In this document: positions 35,816 to 47,092 of the stretch, piece by piece
How positions within the stretch are numbered: position 1 is the first letter of the stretch
Layout of the letters: the number at the start of each line of letters is the position of its first letter
Assembly (NCBI GenBank): GCA_025266875.1
Contig: JALLLT010000001.1
Span: forward strand, 1,922,001 to 1,986,000
Source of the DNA: Fennellomyces sp. T-0311
Taxonomy: Eukaryota > Mucoromycota > Mucoromycetes > Mucorales > Lichtheimiaceae
Length of the DNA: 64,000 bases
Direction of reading: 5' to 3'
Notes under the pieces: generated by a model
Told to the model about the DNA's origin: nothing
The model's database searches: none
What the model saw: only the letters and a program-made list of their open reading frames with translations
Made by a program: the position numbers and the translations under genes

Positions 35816-37748
35816 TTATAACTCCATTATCCGAAATGAATTCCGAGTTTTAACGATTAAAGCATTCAAACCTTTAATCAAGTCCTTTGACTTTGACTGC
35901 TGGCGCACTGCTGCCAAGCCTCTTGAGAAATTCGTCAACCCCATTTTTGAGAGATCTGGTAATATTGCAAGTGTAATATTCTCCAATGTGTGTACATCAG
36001 CAAGGGCATCAAGAACATTTTCAGTCACTAAATTGTTGTAATTTTGAGGTAACGTAATCTTGAGCCGTCGTAGCGCCACCTGGGAACCTTCGTGTATTCC
36101 TTTAATAGTCGTATCAAGTCTGCTTCACCAGTCATTACATGTGGACAGGCGATATCCAGATATTCCAATTGCGGCAACTCCATCAGTGCATTAACTAGCC
36201 GAGCTATATTGTTCGAACCAACAGAGCCGACACTTGTGAATGTAGTAAAACTGGAAGATATCGATTGTAAAATCAACGGCTGAATAATCCCAGTATTATC
36301 GTCACAGAATCTCACGGTCTGAAGATTTTGAAACTTTAGATCCGGATACGTAGCGGCAGAATTTCCTGAAGAGCCTTCGGCTGCAATATTGACCTGTAGA
36401 GTATTGAGCGAAGTCATATTTCGTCGTCGTATAAGCGGTAACACTGCAGAAGCGGGCTCCCAGAGACATTCACCATTGGTGTAAAATTGATATAGTCCAG
36501 GTGATTTGCGTTTGTATCCAAAAGATCAGTTTTGATTTGCACTATTCCAAGGGTTGTATCTGTAATACTTCAAATTGAACATAATCTGTTGAGGATACCC
36601 ACGACAGTAATATTACATCCGTACAAAGCAAGTCATCCTAGCTGATGGCAGTGTGAGAGTAGTTTTCAAAGGCCTTATCCGGTAATAAGCGTGGCTGCCA
36701 ACTGCATATCGACTATATTGTGGGACTTCGGGAATGTAAGGTTGTCAATCACGTAATATAATTGAGCTGTTGTTGAACGCTGCAGTGTGGTTAGACTCGA
36801 GCACGCATAAATTATGTTCGTTATGGTGATTTTAATACTCTTGGGGTGGAGATTAAGAGCGAGCGTTGCTAGAGTACTGTTAATGTTCCAGAGTGCTCGA
36901 AAAACTAGCGTAAGTACGATTCCAGTGATCATCTTGGTACTGTTTTCTATATATAAAAGCTACTGATAAGTTACTCATATTATACTCATTCTATCCAAAG
37001 CTTTTTTTACCGTGTAATTTTAGCGACTTTACTCTACTAATTTACCAAGGCTTATATTACCCATACAGCAATTCAAGACATAGAAGCTTGTGCCAGTGAA
37101 TGTCAGACGGTCCACATTTTTGAAAGTATCCGGTATCATGCACATAGTTAAACTCTTGCTTGTGCCATCACTCGTCAATGGTTCTTGAATTTCTGTTGAT
37201 ATCCTGGTCATATACTATACCGGGCGCTGGAGATAGTAAAGCAGGCACGTTTTTATTTGGGCGGTAGCAGGGAAAATATACTGTTCATGATCTCAACGGG
37301 AACTCTTAGTAACGAAGTTGATTTGCTTCCATTTCTTTTTATTGCCGATTCTCTGCCATCAATCATTGGAGTATAGGATGGGTGGTCGCTAAAGTATTTT
37401 GTAGGCTAATATGTATCGTATGTGTCAATCGGATTTTGTTGCTTTTCTTGCATTCGATACATATCTCCTAGCCGGAGGTACCTAGTCGCCAAAGACGGTT
37501 CATAAGTAATCATGCTTTGTGTGTCTCTGATAGCCTCGTAGAATTTGCCTTGTGTCAATAAAGCATGTATGCAAATGTCGTTTATTTCATAAAAGGCTCT
37601 TGAATCTTGACAAGCGCTTGCGACGCAAGTTCGAGTAGTCATAAGTGATCATGATCGTGGATCACTGTTTCAATTTCGTTTAATACATTGTTCACAAAGT
37701 CAGCATCCAGTTTGTAAGTCGGAAATGAGAGGAACTCTACGCTTGTCA
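35816..37748 (-). pseudogene. TPR-F-box-LRR pseudogene (copy 4)
   Basis: Pieces collinear with the intact paralogs lie in different frames. The start (37746-37748, MTSVEFLSFPTYKLDADF) runs to a stop after 36 codons. A TPR piece at 37406-37642 holds TRYLRLGDMYRMQEKQQNPI. F-box residue string RVPVEIMNSIFSLLPP lies near 37260-37310. A first-LRR piece (TFKNVDRLTFTG) is at 37029-37211; LRR pieces follow at 36675-36932, 36028-36444 and 35816-36079. Multiple frameshifts and stops separate them and the middle of the F-box region is eroded. Not expected to make a full protein. Confidence 0.8.
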
Positions 37749-39210
37749 TCGATGAAAAAATTGGTAAAAAAAAGTTAAGGAGTTATAAATAATTTACTGT
37801 GCTTTATGCTTTTGACAACTGCTCTCTGAACCCACAAAATCTGAAACGGATATGGCAATATTGCGGCGCAATCCGTAATACGGTAGCTTGTGCACTGGCT
37901 TTGTATTTTATCGTGGGGCAAAAGTATAGTATACAGGCGCGAATTTATATTTCTATATTGGTAACAGGTTAAGGGAATGTGTTGTTATGAGAAATTTGTC
38001 TCTTCGTACATATCCACTCTTTAACCATCGCCAATGCAGATCTCAAATACCTTGTTCTTTACTGCTTTCTTGCTTGTACAAATTGTTCAACATTTATCTA
38101 ACTTTTTGCTCAACATCGCATTCAACATTTTAGTCAACATCTCGCTTAACGCTTTGTCGATTACTTGAAATATCAAATTTTCTAACCTTCACAGATATAG
38201 TTTAGTAATGTATAAATAGCATAGCAGTATCATACGAAATAAATCAGTCAATAACATGACAGACAAACAATTTGATCTGACCCTTTCTGTTGTTCTCAAA
38301 GCCAAAGAGCTTCTCCAGCTAACTCACATACGTTCTATTTCTTTAATCAATATTACCAGGAACATATTAATACCCGAACTTTTACTTTACACACAGATTT
38401 CTACTACTTTTAACAGCGTATACTAAGCATTATACCGAAACAGACAACGAAGACTTTCAAGCCACGAGTACTTCTTTTTGCCTTTATTTATTACACAGCA
38501 AAAGCTCTCATCTTTTGGTAATTGAACCGCATACATAAGTGGGGTATAGAAAATGAATAACATTTATTGAAAACAATTACATTATATCGTAATTACAGCA
38601 CACTTGACAGTTGTCTTTGCAAAGCGAGATTGTGGATTCTCGATAACCGATCGACTCGCATCTCGTGATGTTAGTTTGTGTAATGTAAGCGCAAAATTTG
38701 GCCAGCACTGCTCCGAGCTCTACATCAGATCGACAAACTGGTCCATCCGCATGCGGACGATCACGATAGTGAGACAAGTGCTGGAAGCAACACCCAAGAA
38801 CTGGCTGAACTTACATACGGAAGTCACACATGATATGTGTGGTTCTCGAAAGTCATAAATTTAGTATAAAATAGTAACCCCGTTGTCTCTACACCGATCT
38901 GCTTTTCTCACCTTTACGGTTTTTCCAAGCATGGAATCCTACTCTCTTTTTAATATTCAGACAAACATACGTACCGCAAAGGGGCGACCTAATACCTATA
39001 AGAGCAGGTCCAGTACCTCCCAGCAATAAGTTATAACTTGTGAAGTCATGTAAGCGCCCATTCCATCAAGTTTACACAACAGAGAACTGGAAGTACGACT
39101 TCAATAAATATATTTGAAATCAAATATTCTTAGTTTATCTTTTGTTACATGAATAGATACATTAAAAAACTGGAATGTAGGATATGGAAGTAATAGCAAT
39201 CGCAAGCAAG
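37749..39210. other. Intergenic between TPR-F-box-LRR copies
   Basis: 1.46 kb. It holds imperfect short direct repeats built on TCAACAT (about 38085-38160) and one small ORF with a TATA box, listed separately. No other gene is supported. Confidence 0.45.
38211..38426 (+). CDS. Small ORF with TATA box (56 aa)
   Basis: TATAAATAG at 38211-38219 lies 45 nt before an ATG at 38256, the spacing used by genes in this window. The ORF reads MTDKQFDLTLSVVLKAKELL and continues to TAA at 38424-38426 (56 aa; the CDS itself is 38256-38426). The later part is hydrophobic and Ile/Leu-rich. No family is recognised; it may be a first exon, a small protein or chance. Confidence 0.25.
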
Positions 39211-41295
39211 CTATCCAACAACTACAGCACCTTTAGTTAATTTCTTTGCCTGACTGATACCCTTCGGAGTAACAGACTCGCATTTTATAAGTGCTAAGCT
39301 TTCCAGGTTAGGTGCTTTTTCGACTAGATACTTGACTCCTCGATCCGTCACAGTTTTCAGCTTCTCAAGATGGATGCGTTTCAAGCCCGTCAGATTCTTT
39401 CCAATAACTAGTAGGGAGCTATCTGTAATAATATTCATCTCGGTAAGTCTAACTTCTGATACACTTTTTCCCAGCTTCTTGAAAACATTGTCGACAGCAA
39501 GTGTAGAAACATTGCTTAGTCCTTCGAACGCAATCTCCTCCAACGTATGTATACTGGCCAGAGCATTAAGGACGTTATCGGTCACAATCGTTTTGCAGTA
39601 TCGGAGCCAAATGACTTTAAGTCGTTGCTTTGACCTGGATTCGTTGGAATACTGCTTAAAAAGCTGTATTAAGTCTGGTTCGCCAGCTGCTGTCCGATGG
39701 TCGTGAGATATTTCGAGGAACTCCAATTGTGGTAAAACTGCAAGTGTGTTGACTAACCCAGGGATATCTCTCGATGCAGAAGCCGCAACATGCGTCAATG
39801 TACTGCAGCTGAGAATTGATCGTAAAAGCAACGGTTGGATGATACCTGAGTCATCACCCCTGAACGCCAAATTGTTCACATTCTTTAGCTCTAGATCTGC
39901 GTATGTTGTGACCAAGTTTGATTGTGAGCGTTCCGCAGAAATGTTTATGTAGAGAGTTTGGAGCGAGTGCATGTTTCTGCGTAACAAGGGAAGAACTGCT
40001 GACGCTGGCTCTTTTGGACCACCATTGTTTGTATAGAATCGGCATAAACCAGGGACCCGGTTTTCAAATTCCGCGATACCCAACTCTGCAACAGTATTAA
40101 CTCGAGCGTTGAATCCAAATATTTGTAAACTCGGGCAGATTTTGTCGATATTGTCGAGGACAGTAGTGTCACTTCCATTTAAAAGAAGACGTCTCACTCG
40201 TTTGCAATGGCAGAGTATCTTTTGAACATCGTGGCTGGTAATAGATTTCGCAACCAACTGCATATCGATCAGGGCACTGTGGGAATGTGGAAGACTAAGT
40301 TCGCCAATCATGGTGGACAGCGGATATGTCGTTGAGTACTCCAGACTTTTCAGGTTTGAGAAAATTGAAAGTTAGTCCAATATCGCTACCACACCACTAT
40401 TGGGACTGAGGTAAAGGATAAGCTTGGTCAAGGTGTTGCGTACGTGCCAAAAGGCATTCCCAACCGGCAAAAGTACGTTCATGTTGATATGCCTTGTGGC
40501 CTTTTCTTTTTAAAAACATTAGGTGTAAGGTATCCTCTCCTTCGCAATTCTCTTACCAGCCAATTTCAGTGCTTTCAGTTTATCAAAGTCGCCAGCGTTC
40601 ATGCAATGCAAGTAGCGGAGAAAAACACGCCGATCAGTGGTATTGATAGTCAGATCTTCTACGTGCGTTCCAATGTGGGGTATCAAGGCAGTGGCCCAGT
40701 CATCTTTTTCGCTGCCGCACGTCAGCGTTTTCCAAGTATCAGAGCACTTGAGTATCTTGTTACGCCAAACGCTCGATACAGTCAAGGAGATGGATTTTGC
40801 TTCGCTCGGCAGCAATGAAATAATGCTATCCACGATTTCGACTGGAAGTCTTGCAACAAAATCGATGCGACTTTTGCTTCTTTCTGTCGCTAATTCTCTG
40901 TTTTTCATCATCTGGTCATGGTAAGGATGGCTTGTCGGCACAATCTTGAGCCCCGTATCATATGCTTTGATTGCACTGAGTTGCTTGCCTTGCATTCGAT
41001 ATATGTTACCGAGTTGGAAGTAGCCTGTAGATATTGCCGGCGCAAGTGCAATCATGTTTTGTGCATCTTTGACAGCCTCTTCCAATAATCCTTGCATTCC
41101 GAAAGCATACGCTCGATGTTCAAGCACTGTCATTATGAGCAACTCTTGAATCCCGGCAAGAGCTGCTGATGCAAATTCGATCGCTCGTCGATAATCATGC
41201 TTGTCAATTGCACCTCCAACTTTGCTAAATGCTTGCTTTACTGGTTCGGCATTGAGACTGTAAACCGGGAATGGTGCGAGATCTGTCTTCGACAT
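39211..41295 (-). pseudogene. TPR-F-box-LRR copy 3, interrupted by a nonsense codon
   Basis: Collinear with copy 1 over its whole length. The ATG at 41293-41295 (MSKTDLAPFPVYSLNAEP) aligns with the paralogs. TPR (YFQLGNIYRMQGKQLSAIKA), F-box-like (FVARLPVEIVDSIISLLPSE) and LRRs are all present. Two in-frame stops at 40510-40521 lie in a 51-nt intron (40506-40556; donor GTAAGA, branch-like CTAAT), which joins ...KLA to EKATRHI. A third stop, TAA at 40372-40374, remains: paralogs have a Leu there (VTLADVLLVC, VVALGDLLYI), so TTA to TAA is likely. The product would stop after 290 residues, keeping TPR and F-box but losing nearly all LRRs. No frameshift was found, so the loss looks recent. Confidence 0.8.
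40506..40556 (-). other. Conserved intron in TPR-F-box-LRR copy 3
   Basis: 51 nt, GTAAGA donor, ACACCTAATG branch-like region, TTAAAAAG acceptor. It removes two of the three apparent stop codons and matches the intron position of copies 1 and 2. Confidence 0.65.
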
Positions 41296-41471
41296 TGTGC
41301 CGAAGAAAAAAGGGGCCGCGTGTTTCCAGGACTGGGGCATGGTCGTGCAACCAGCTTGTGTAATTGCATGGGTCCGGCAGCATAATGCTCGCGATGGCAA
41401 AGACCTTTCAGTACACGTTTCCTTCAACGGAAATATGCGCAAGATTGAGTTTTTTAATTATTAACTAGCGC
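41296..41471. promoter_or_regulatory. 5' flank of TPR-F-box-LRR copy 3
   Basis: The frame remains open for 49 codons upstream of the chosen ATG, but paralog alignment ends at that ATG, so this stretch is treated as leader/promoter. No TATA consensus is evident. Confidence 0.35.
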
Positions 41472-41600
41472 TTCCTGCCTCGCTTCGCTTCGGCTGAATG
41501 AGCCCCTCCGCTTCGCTTCGTGTCATTCAACGGAAATCGCGTCGCAAGGGGGAAACCCCCTTGACCCCCACATTGGGGGGCAAGCCCCCCAAGCCCCCTC
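41472..41600 (+). repeat. GC-rich dispersed repeat, copy 2
   Basis: Contains GAGCCCCTCCGCTTCGCTTC, then a spacer, then G/C hairpin-prone blocks (GGGGGAAACCCCC; GGGGGGCAAGCCCCCC). The order and sequence echo the reverse complement of 26684-26792. Base composition is far from the local AT-rich background. Confidence 0.55.
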
Positions 41601-41727
41601 TAACCATCCACGCAAGTCTGAATCAATGTTTTCAACAGAATTGACTCATGTTGCTTTGCTACCAAATCATAGCAGGTATGAATGGCGAAAGTATAAGCTC
41701 TAAGCGCTACACCAAACCAAACTAACC

Positions 41728-41753
41728 TATACCTACCCTACCCTACCCTACCC
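41728..41753 (+). repeat. TACCC microsatellite
   Basis: About four to five tandem TACCC units following CCTATACC. The unit is five bases, so it is not the TTAGGG telomere repeat. Edges are imperfect. Confidence 0.6.
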
Positions 41754-44700
41754 TTCTTTACCCGAAACCCTACTATACTTATAACTATCTCATAAATCTC
41801 TCTTTCTCTTTATAGTAGACGAATATAAAGCATAAATATATAGTAAAGATAATAAAGTAGATATGTATGAAGCAGGGAAGAGCTCTGCTATCTATTACTG
41901 AGGAGGGGTGGTGTTAAATAAAGGACCCACTCAGAGATAGTATGTAAGGTCTGTAATCCATGGCAGACAAAAATACAACATAAAGCACATCGTGCGAAAA
42001 TACTGGTTCAAGAAGATATAGACTAACATATGTAAATACTTGCCCTGTGGATTATTCTCGAGTATGGATAGCTGTCTTCGAGTCACCTTCAATGGTAATT
42101 CAAAAAATTCTAAAGAAGCAATACCTTTGATATGTAAGGGAAGTACGCAATTCTAGCAAATAGGCTTGGTACTATTTCACGGACTACTATCCCGGTATAA
42201 GTTATGCAAAAAAAAACAATTTGCACGTTATGCCTTAAGCAAAGCTGGTGAGGAGATAAAGCAATTCTGACATATATATGAATATATAAGTTGTATCGTA
42301 TGTATCTACTGCTCAAAAGCTTCACCATACGTACCTGCGTCGATGGATGCTCGAATCCATTATATTTTCGACCAGTTGTTCAGCCACATCATTGGAACCA
42401 ACACTGGGAAGACAAAAGTAGCAGGGTAAATTCTCAAACAGAAACCCACTATTGTTTTGTGTTTGGGGGCGATTCCTCCGGCACCCTGCGAAACTACGAA
42501 TGTAGAAAAGATAAAGTAATATGGTCTGTCATATCCAATATGTTCGCTGTATGAAAGGTGTATATGCCTATAGCCAACTGCATTACAGAATTCCATTGCT
42601 GTGGTTTGTGAAGGCCGCCACTGTAAAAGAAAATTAAAAACACGGCCTGAGGCTCACAGACATCTCAGTGATACGAAAAAAAGTAAACATTCACAAAGAT
42701 CCATACGTTCTCTGGATTGATCCCAAAAAAACTGCATGTAAGCATAGTAATAAAAAAATGTAGCAAAACCTGCCAGACAGACATACTTTTGCAACCTTTT
42801 GAGGTCGTCCAATATGATTCTTGCGGAATAACCGAAAAACTTTTTTCAAGAGCAGAGGAACAAATAGAAATGAGAGCAACGAAAAAAACCCAGCGTAATT
42901 TACAAAAAAGGAAGGTAGTTTTCGACCCCATTTTTTTAATAATACCAGTTGTTGGATGAGGCCAGCTGCACGTTCAATATTCACTGATAAAGTGTAGGCA
43001 TTTTAGGAAGCTATACTAGGAAATGCCCGAATCAAATATCTAGTATTGAAATATCCATGAGGATTTTCTAGACCCTTCTTCCTAATGTGTAGACTTCCAA
43101 TGTGGAGGTTACACGCTTATATATTCTCATTCAACCATACCGCCTAATGGGCTGTCACACCCTGCATCTATCTAGTTGAAAAGTGTGGTGTTTATTTGTG
43201 AAAGACCAGTGAACCGGGCCCTGTAGGGATATGGTCGCTCTCGTGCGGTACGTATGTTCGGAAATAGAACGAGAACTGATGCCATGTCTGAAAAATCCCT
43301 TATAGGGAAAAACCAGGCTGAGGCGTGGTATGGAATGTACTAAGACAGAAACCAAGCTATAGTAATGTCATTTAATATTGTTTGTGATAGTACGTGTAAC
43401 TAATCATCGTGTTATGTGCGCCTTTCCGTGGTGAAGTTCTATGTACCTTGTAGGGCTTCTTCGGGGGGGGGGGCACTCCATCATCAAACTCCCCATTCGC
43501 GTGGCTCAGTTGATCGATTTTGCGTAGGACTTGCACCCTTGTCACTTTCGGTACAATTCCAGGGTTGAACCACGAGAAACAAGTAACAAGTTATCAATCC
43601 TATTATGAACAGCCTTTCGCGGTCTAATGCCGGTCTGACACGAGCCAAGTGGAAAACGCGGTAGGAAGTATTGATCTAGGCCGGACATACGATGCAATGC
43701 TCTCTTGATGCTGCCGTAGCGCGGCATGCACAGTCTTCCTGCGAATATGACAGAAACCAGTGCATACTCCATTTGCCTGCATTCATTTAGTACAGAAGCT
43801 GACACTGCATGACGAGCTGTGCGTTGAATAACGTCTTCAATGGTTCACACGATAACAAAGCTACTTTTTACTATTGACGCCATTGAAAGAGATTTAAAGG
43901 TTATAGTCAATTGATTTTATCATGCCAAACTGACTTCCAAGTATATCAACGCATGTATATTTATCTCTTTCGCTTATATTCTTGCTTTGAATTTATGGGC
44001 ACACTTATGCACCAGCTAAAAGACTGCTATAACAATGCCAGGAAAGTTAATGGCGTACCTCAGTGAGTTATTAAAACAAAAAGTATCGTCGCGCACTCTC
44101 GGGAACCATCCAGGGTTACAGGCAGCTTTCCAGCAGGTAAAAGCAAGAGGAGTACTAATGTAAAGGAGGATCCCTGCGTACAGCGACAGCTGGCAAAAGG
44201 CGTTAGATATGTTTATGAGTGAACATTTCGTTTTGAATCTCTGTGTCTACAAACATATTATTCTATGGAAGTGTAAAATATCTCTTACCAGATTTTACTG
44301 CATTCAATTCTGTATGAGTAACTCATTTAAGCTGTTCGTAATTTTAAGAAAGCAGCTAACCCGGCAACAAATATATGAGTGCTCAATCAACAGGACTACT
44401 TTTCTTGAGCATCATCAGATGGGACATATCGCGACGATATTATAAGAGACTTATAAATTCGGCATTTAATTACCTTTATATTCACCGTGTGCTGTAGTAG
44501 TGCGCCTATATGTGATTCCCTATAATATAAACATTTTTAAGTAAATATTGAGTTCCTATTCCGTTGTGACATGCATTTCCGTATATACAACATTTGATAT
44601 ATGGTCATGTGCAGATATTCCTGGGTGACGACTACCTTCTAAATAAGAAGAACTGCGCCATAATCTTGGCAAAGAGCCACTTTCCTTAAGGGAAAGGACG

Positions 44701-45556
44701 TTACGATACAACTGTTACGCCAAGATGCATATTTTGTACGATAAAAATTTAAAATTCCCAACATGCAATGCTTCGAGAAATTATATACTTTTACGAGTTT
44801 GCCACCCCAAAAACACAAAAGGAACACTATCGGCATTGACGTTCATGAAATATCTTCACTTTTCATATCACAGAAAACTCACACTCGCTAAAGCACAGGG
44901 AGCGCTTAAGCATTGAAGTCAATAATTCATCGGCAGACGATATTATAGCACATTAGTTTTTGTAGTTTCACTGGGGTCGGTGGCGGTAAGAAAATGTACG
45001 TGTCAGACATAGAACCATTACTTCCATTTCTTTGTCTGTATCGTACCACATCTTACCAAAAGCCCTAAATAGCTGACATGTAAGAGACCATGAAAAAAGT
45101 TTTCTATGGAGATATTCTACAGTAGCACAACGTGCACACGTTTTACCCCATGGCATAGTAGAACATGTTTACACTTCGAAGGTCAAGAACGAATGCTGAG
45201 CAAAGTTTGTGCTTTAATAGCCTTTAGTCATCATTTTTGTAACATGGCATTATTGTACTGTTATTTCTTTTAAACATGGATCAAGCAGTCGTATTAACTT
45301 TCGAAAGAAAATGTTACGTGAAATAAGAAGGTTATGTGGCAAAATACTTAGACATGCTTGTTGGCAACGTAATATGAGAAAGTATCAGGAAGGGTCCCTA
45401 AAGACTTGCGTTAGTATGGTATTACAAACTATGATTGATCAACATGACCTGAGCTTTTACGAGACCTTCTGTAATGGAAGAAGAATAGTACGTGTCATTT
45501 GACAAGCAAGGCGGGGTTATGCCACGATCGTGGCTCATGTGGACACGGTACGGATG
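41754..45556. other. Intergenic, no convincing gene
   Basis: 3.8 kb. Frames of 60-97 codons occur (for example 43542-43805 minus, 42665-42984 minus, 45311-45502 plus) but none is recognised and none has clear splice partners. A run of 12 G lies near 43456. Probably decayed sequence. Confidence 0.4.
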
Positions 45557-45565
45557 TATATATAA
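45557..45565 (+). promoter_or_regulatory. TATA box of hydrolase 7
   Basis: TATATATAA lies 53 nt upstream of the ATG at 45610, so the promoter looks preserved although the enzyme's nucleophile is changed. Confidence 0.65.
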
Positions 45566-45609
45566 TAATCTGAACCATTTCATCGCTCTTTCACGATTAC
45601 AAGCTACTA

Positions 45610-46856
45610 ATGTCTTCCCTCAAACAGATCGAAATCGATCCTGTTTTCCTGAAATTTTGTAACAAGGTCAAGAATTTCCCAAAAATATATAGCAGAGGCG
45701 TCTCTATCGACCAACTACGTCAGTTCAACAATTCCGAATACCATGCCATGACACCGGAGCTTCCGGACGTTGTTGACGAGGAAAAGACTATCGTGTACAA
45801 GGATAAGGAAGTCAAGTTGATTTTGATCCGTCCCCCATATACCAAACATGAGGCCCTTCCGGTGGTAATTTACTAGTAAGTGCTACTTTTGAAAATAAAA
45901 ACAAACCACTTATGCTCCAAAGTCATGGCGGGGGATGGACTTTTGGCTCAATATACTCTTATAAGAAGGCCGTGTATGATGTAAAATTCGGTTATATCAT
46001 GCTTTTACTCTTTTGAATTAATTAAAGAATTTCCAGATCGCTGTCAAAGCCCACGTGGCAGTTGTATTTGTCGAATATATTCTTGCGCCTGAAGTCAAGT
46101 TCCCGGGAATACACGAAGAGTGCTTTGCAGCGTTTCGATGGGTCGTGGAACACGGTCGTTCTATCAGGGTGGATGTCAGCATGCTTGCCCTCTGTGGAGA
46201 CACAGTTGGAGCCAACATTGCAACATCCGTGTCACGTAAGCCAATGAAGGCGTGTGTGTCGCATATGTTCAACGTAATATGGCTTTAGTGATGGCCAAAA
46301 ATCATGGCCTGTTGGATGCCATCAAAACTCAAATTTTGATCTGTCCCTGCGTTGCCCCATCTCACAAAGATTTCGAATCAAGCATACAGTTTGGAAACAG
46401 TGATTACGTCGTATCCTTGGCTGACATTCAATATCAAGAAGAACTTTACTACGGACGTACCGAGAAAACCAAGTATGGATTTCCACTGATGGCTTCACCG
46501 AACGATCTGCATGGTCTACCGCGCGCTTTGGTTATTTCTGCAGAAGCAGACCTGCTCCGCGATGAAACAGAGGCGTATGCTCGTAAATTAATTGAAGCAG
46601 GTGTCCCTACTACTTCTTTTCGTGCACTAAAAGCAGGTGCGTGTTGATTGCGGAGAATGATATCGTTTTGCTTATGCATATATATCAAGTTCATGGGTAT
46701 TTTAACATTCCCATGGAGACTCTATCGTATAGACAAACATTGGCTATGATAGTTAGCCAACTAAACGAATCATTCAAGCGATCGGTTTATGCAAATGGAA
46801 ATCCATATTTGCGTAGTAAAGGAGTAAATACTATGTGTACAGTATTTCTTTTATAA
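45610..46856 (+). CDS. HSL-type hydrolase homologue, copy 7, Ser nucleophile replaced by Thr
   Basis: Exons 45610-45875, 45923-45980, 46037-46235, 46289-46636 and 46690-46856 sum to 1038 nt (345 aa), with exons 2 and 3 at the family lengths of 58 and 199 nt. HGGGWTFGS, SAEADLLRDE and VHGYFNIP keep the oxyanion hole, Asp and His. The nucleophile elbow reads CGDTVGAN: codon 46202-46204 is ACA (Thr) where the six paralogs have Ser, and the third Gly is Ala. Thr is rarely a working nucleophile in this fold, so this is probably a pseudo-esterase. It also runs about 24 residues past the usual C-terminus (after SFKR). The frame and all splice sites are otherwise intact, which argues for retained function or a recent change. 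Confidence 0.85.
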
Positions 46857-47092
46857 CGCACGGAATAAAGATGACATGACCGGACAAAGGAAAAAGGATG
46901 TATTAACCTGAAGAATTTAATGATGATATGCTAAACAATTCGGAAGAATATAAAGAAAGAAGATGCGTATATACTATGGGAGAAAAAGATATGGGATACA
47001 AAACCAAAAAAAGCTCTTGAATGGAGGAGTGGGGAATTAGATCGCCATACCAGTAACTGATAACAAAAATGAGATGATATAGATTGCACTCT
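46857..47092. terminator. Convergent spacer
   Basis: About 240 bp between the 3' ends of hydrolase 7 (+) and the ankyrin gene (-). AATAAAG at 46864 is a possible polyadenylation signal for hydrolase 7. Confidence 0.4.

Noticed and set aside
40340..40390. A second intron in F-box copy 3 to remove the third stop
   Set aside because: GTAGCG...GAAAAG with a CTAAC branch is tempting, but it is not a multiple of three and would delete LRR sequence conserved in both intact paralogs.
40510..40521. Two in-frame stops as proof that TPR-F-box-LRR copy 3 is dead
   Set aside because: They lie in a well-formed 51-nt intron shared with paralogs; only the stop at 40372-40374 is disabling.
41725..41760. Telomere-like repeat
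   Set aside because: The unit is TACCC, five bases, not the fungal TTAGGG/CCCTAA hexamer; treated as a microsatellite.
42330..42400. Possible minus-strand tRNA (B-box-like ATTCGAGCATCC)
   Set aside because: The T-stem and loop have wrong sizes and no D-arm or anticodon arm can be drawn upstream.
43500..43575. Possible tRNA (GTGGCTCAGTTGATCG)
   Set aside because: The candidate T-arm does not pair and acceptor strands are not complementary.
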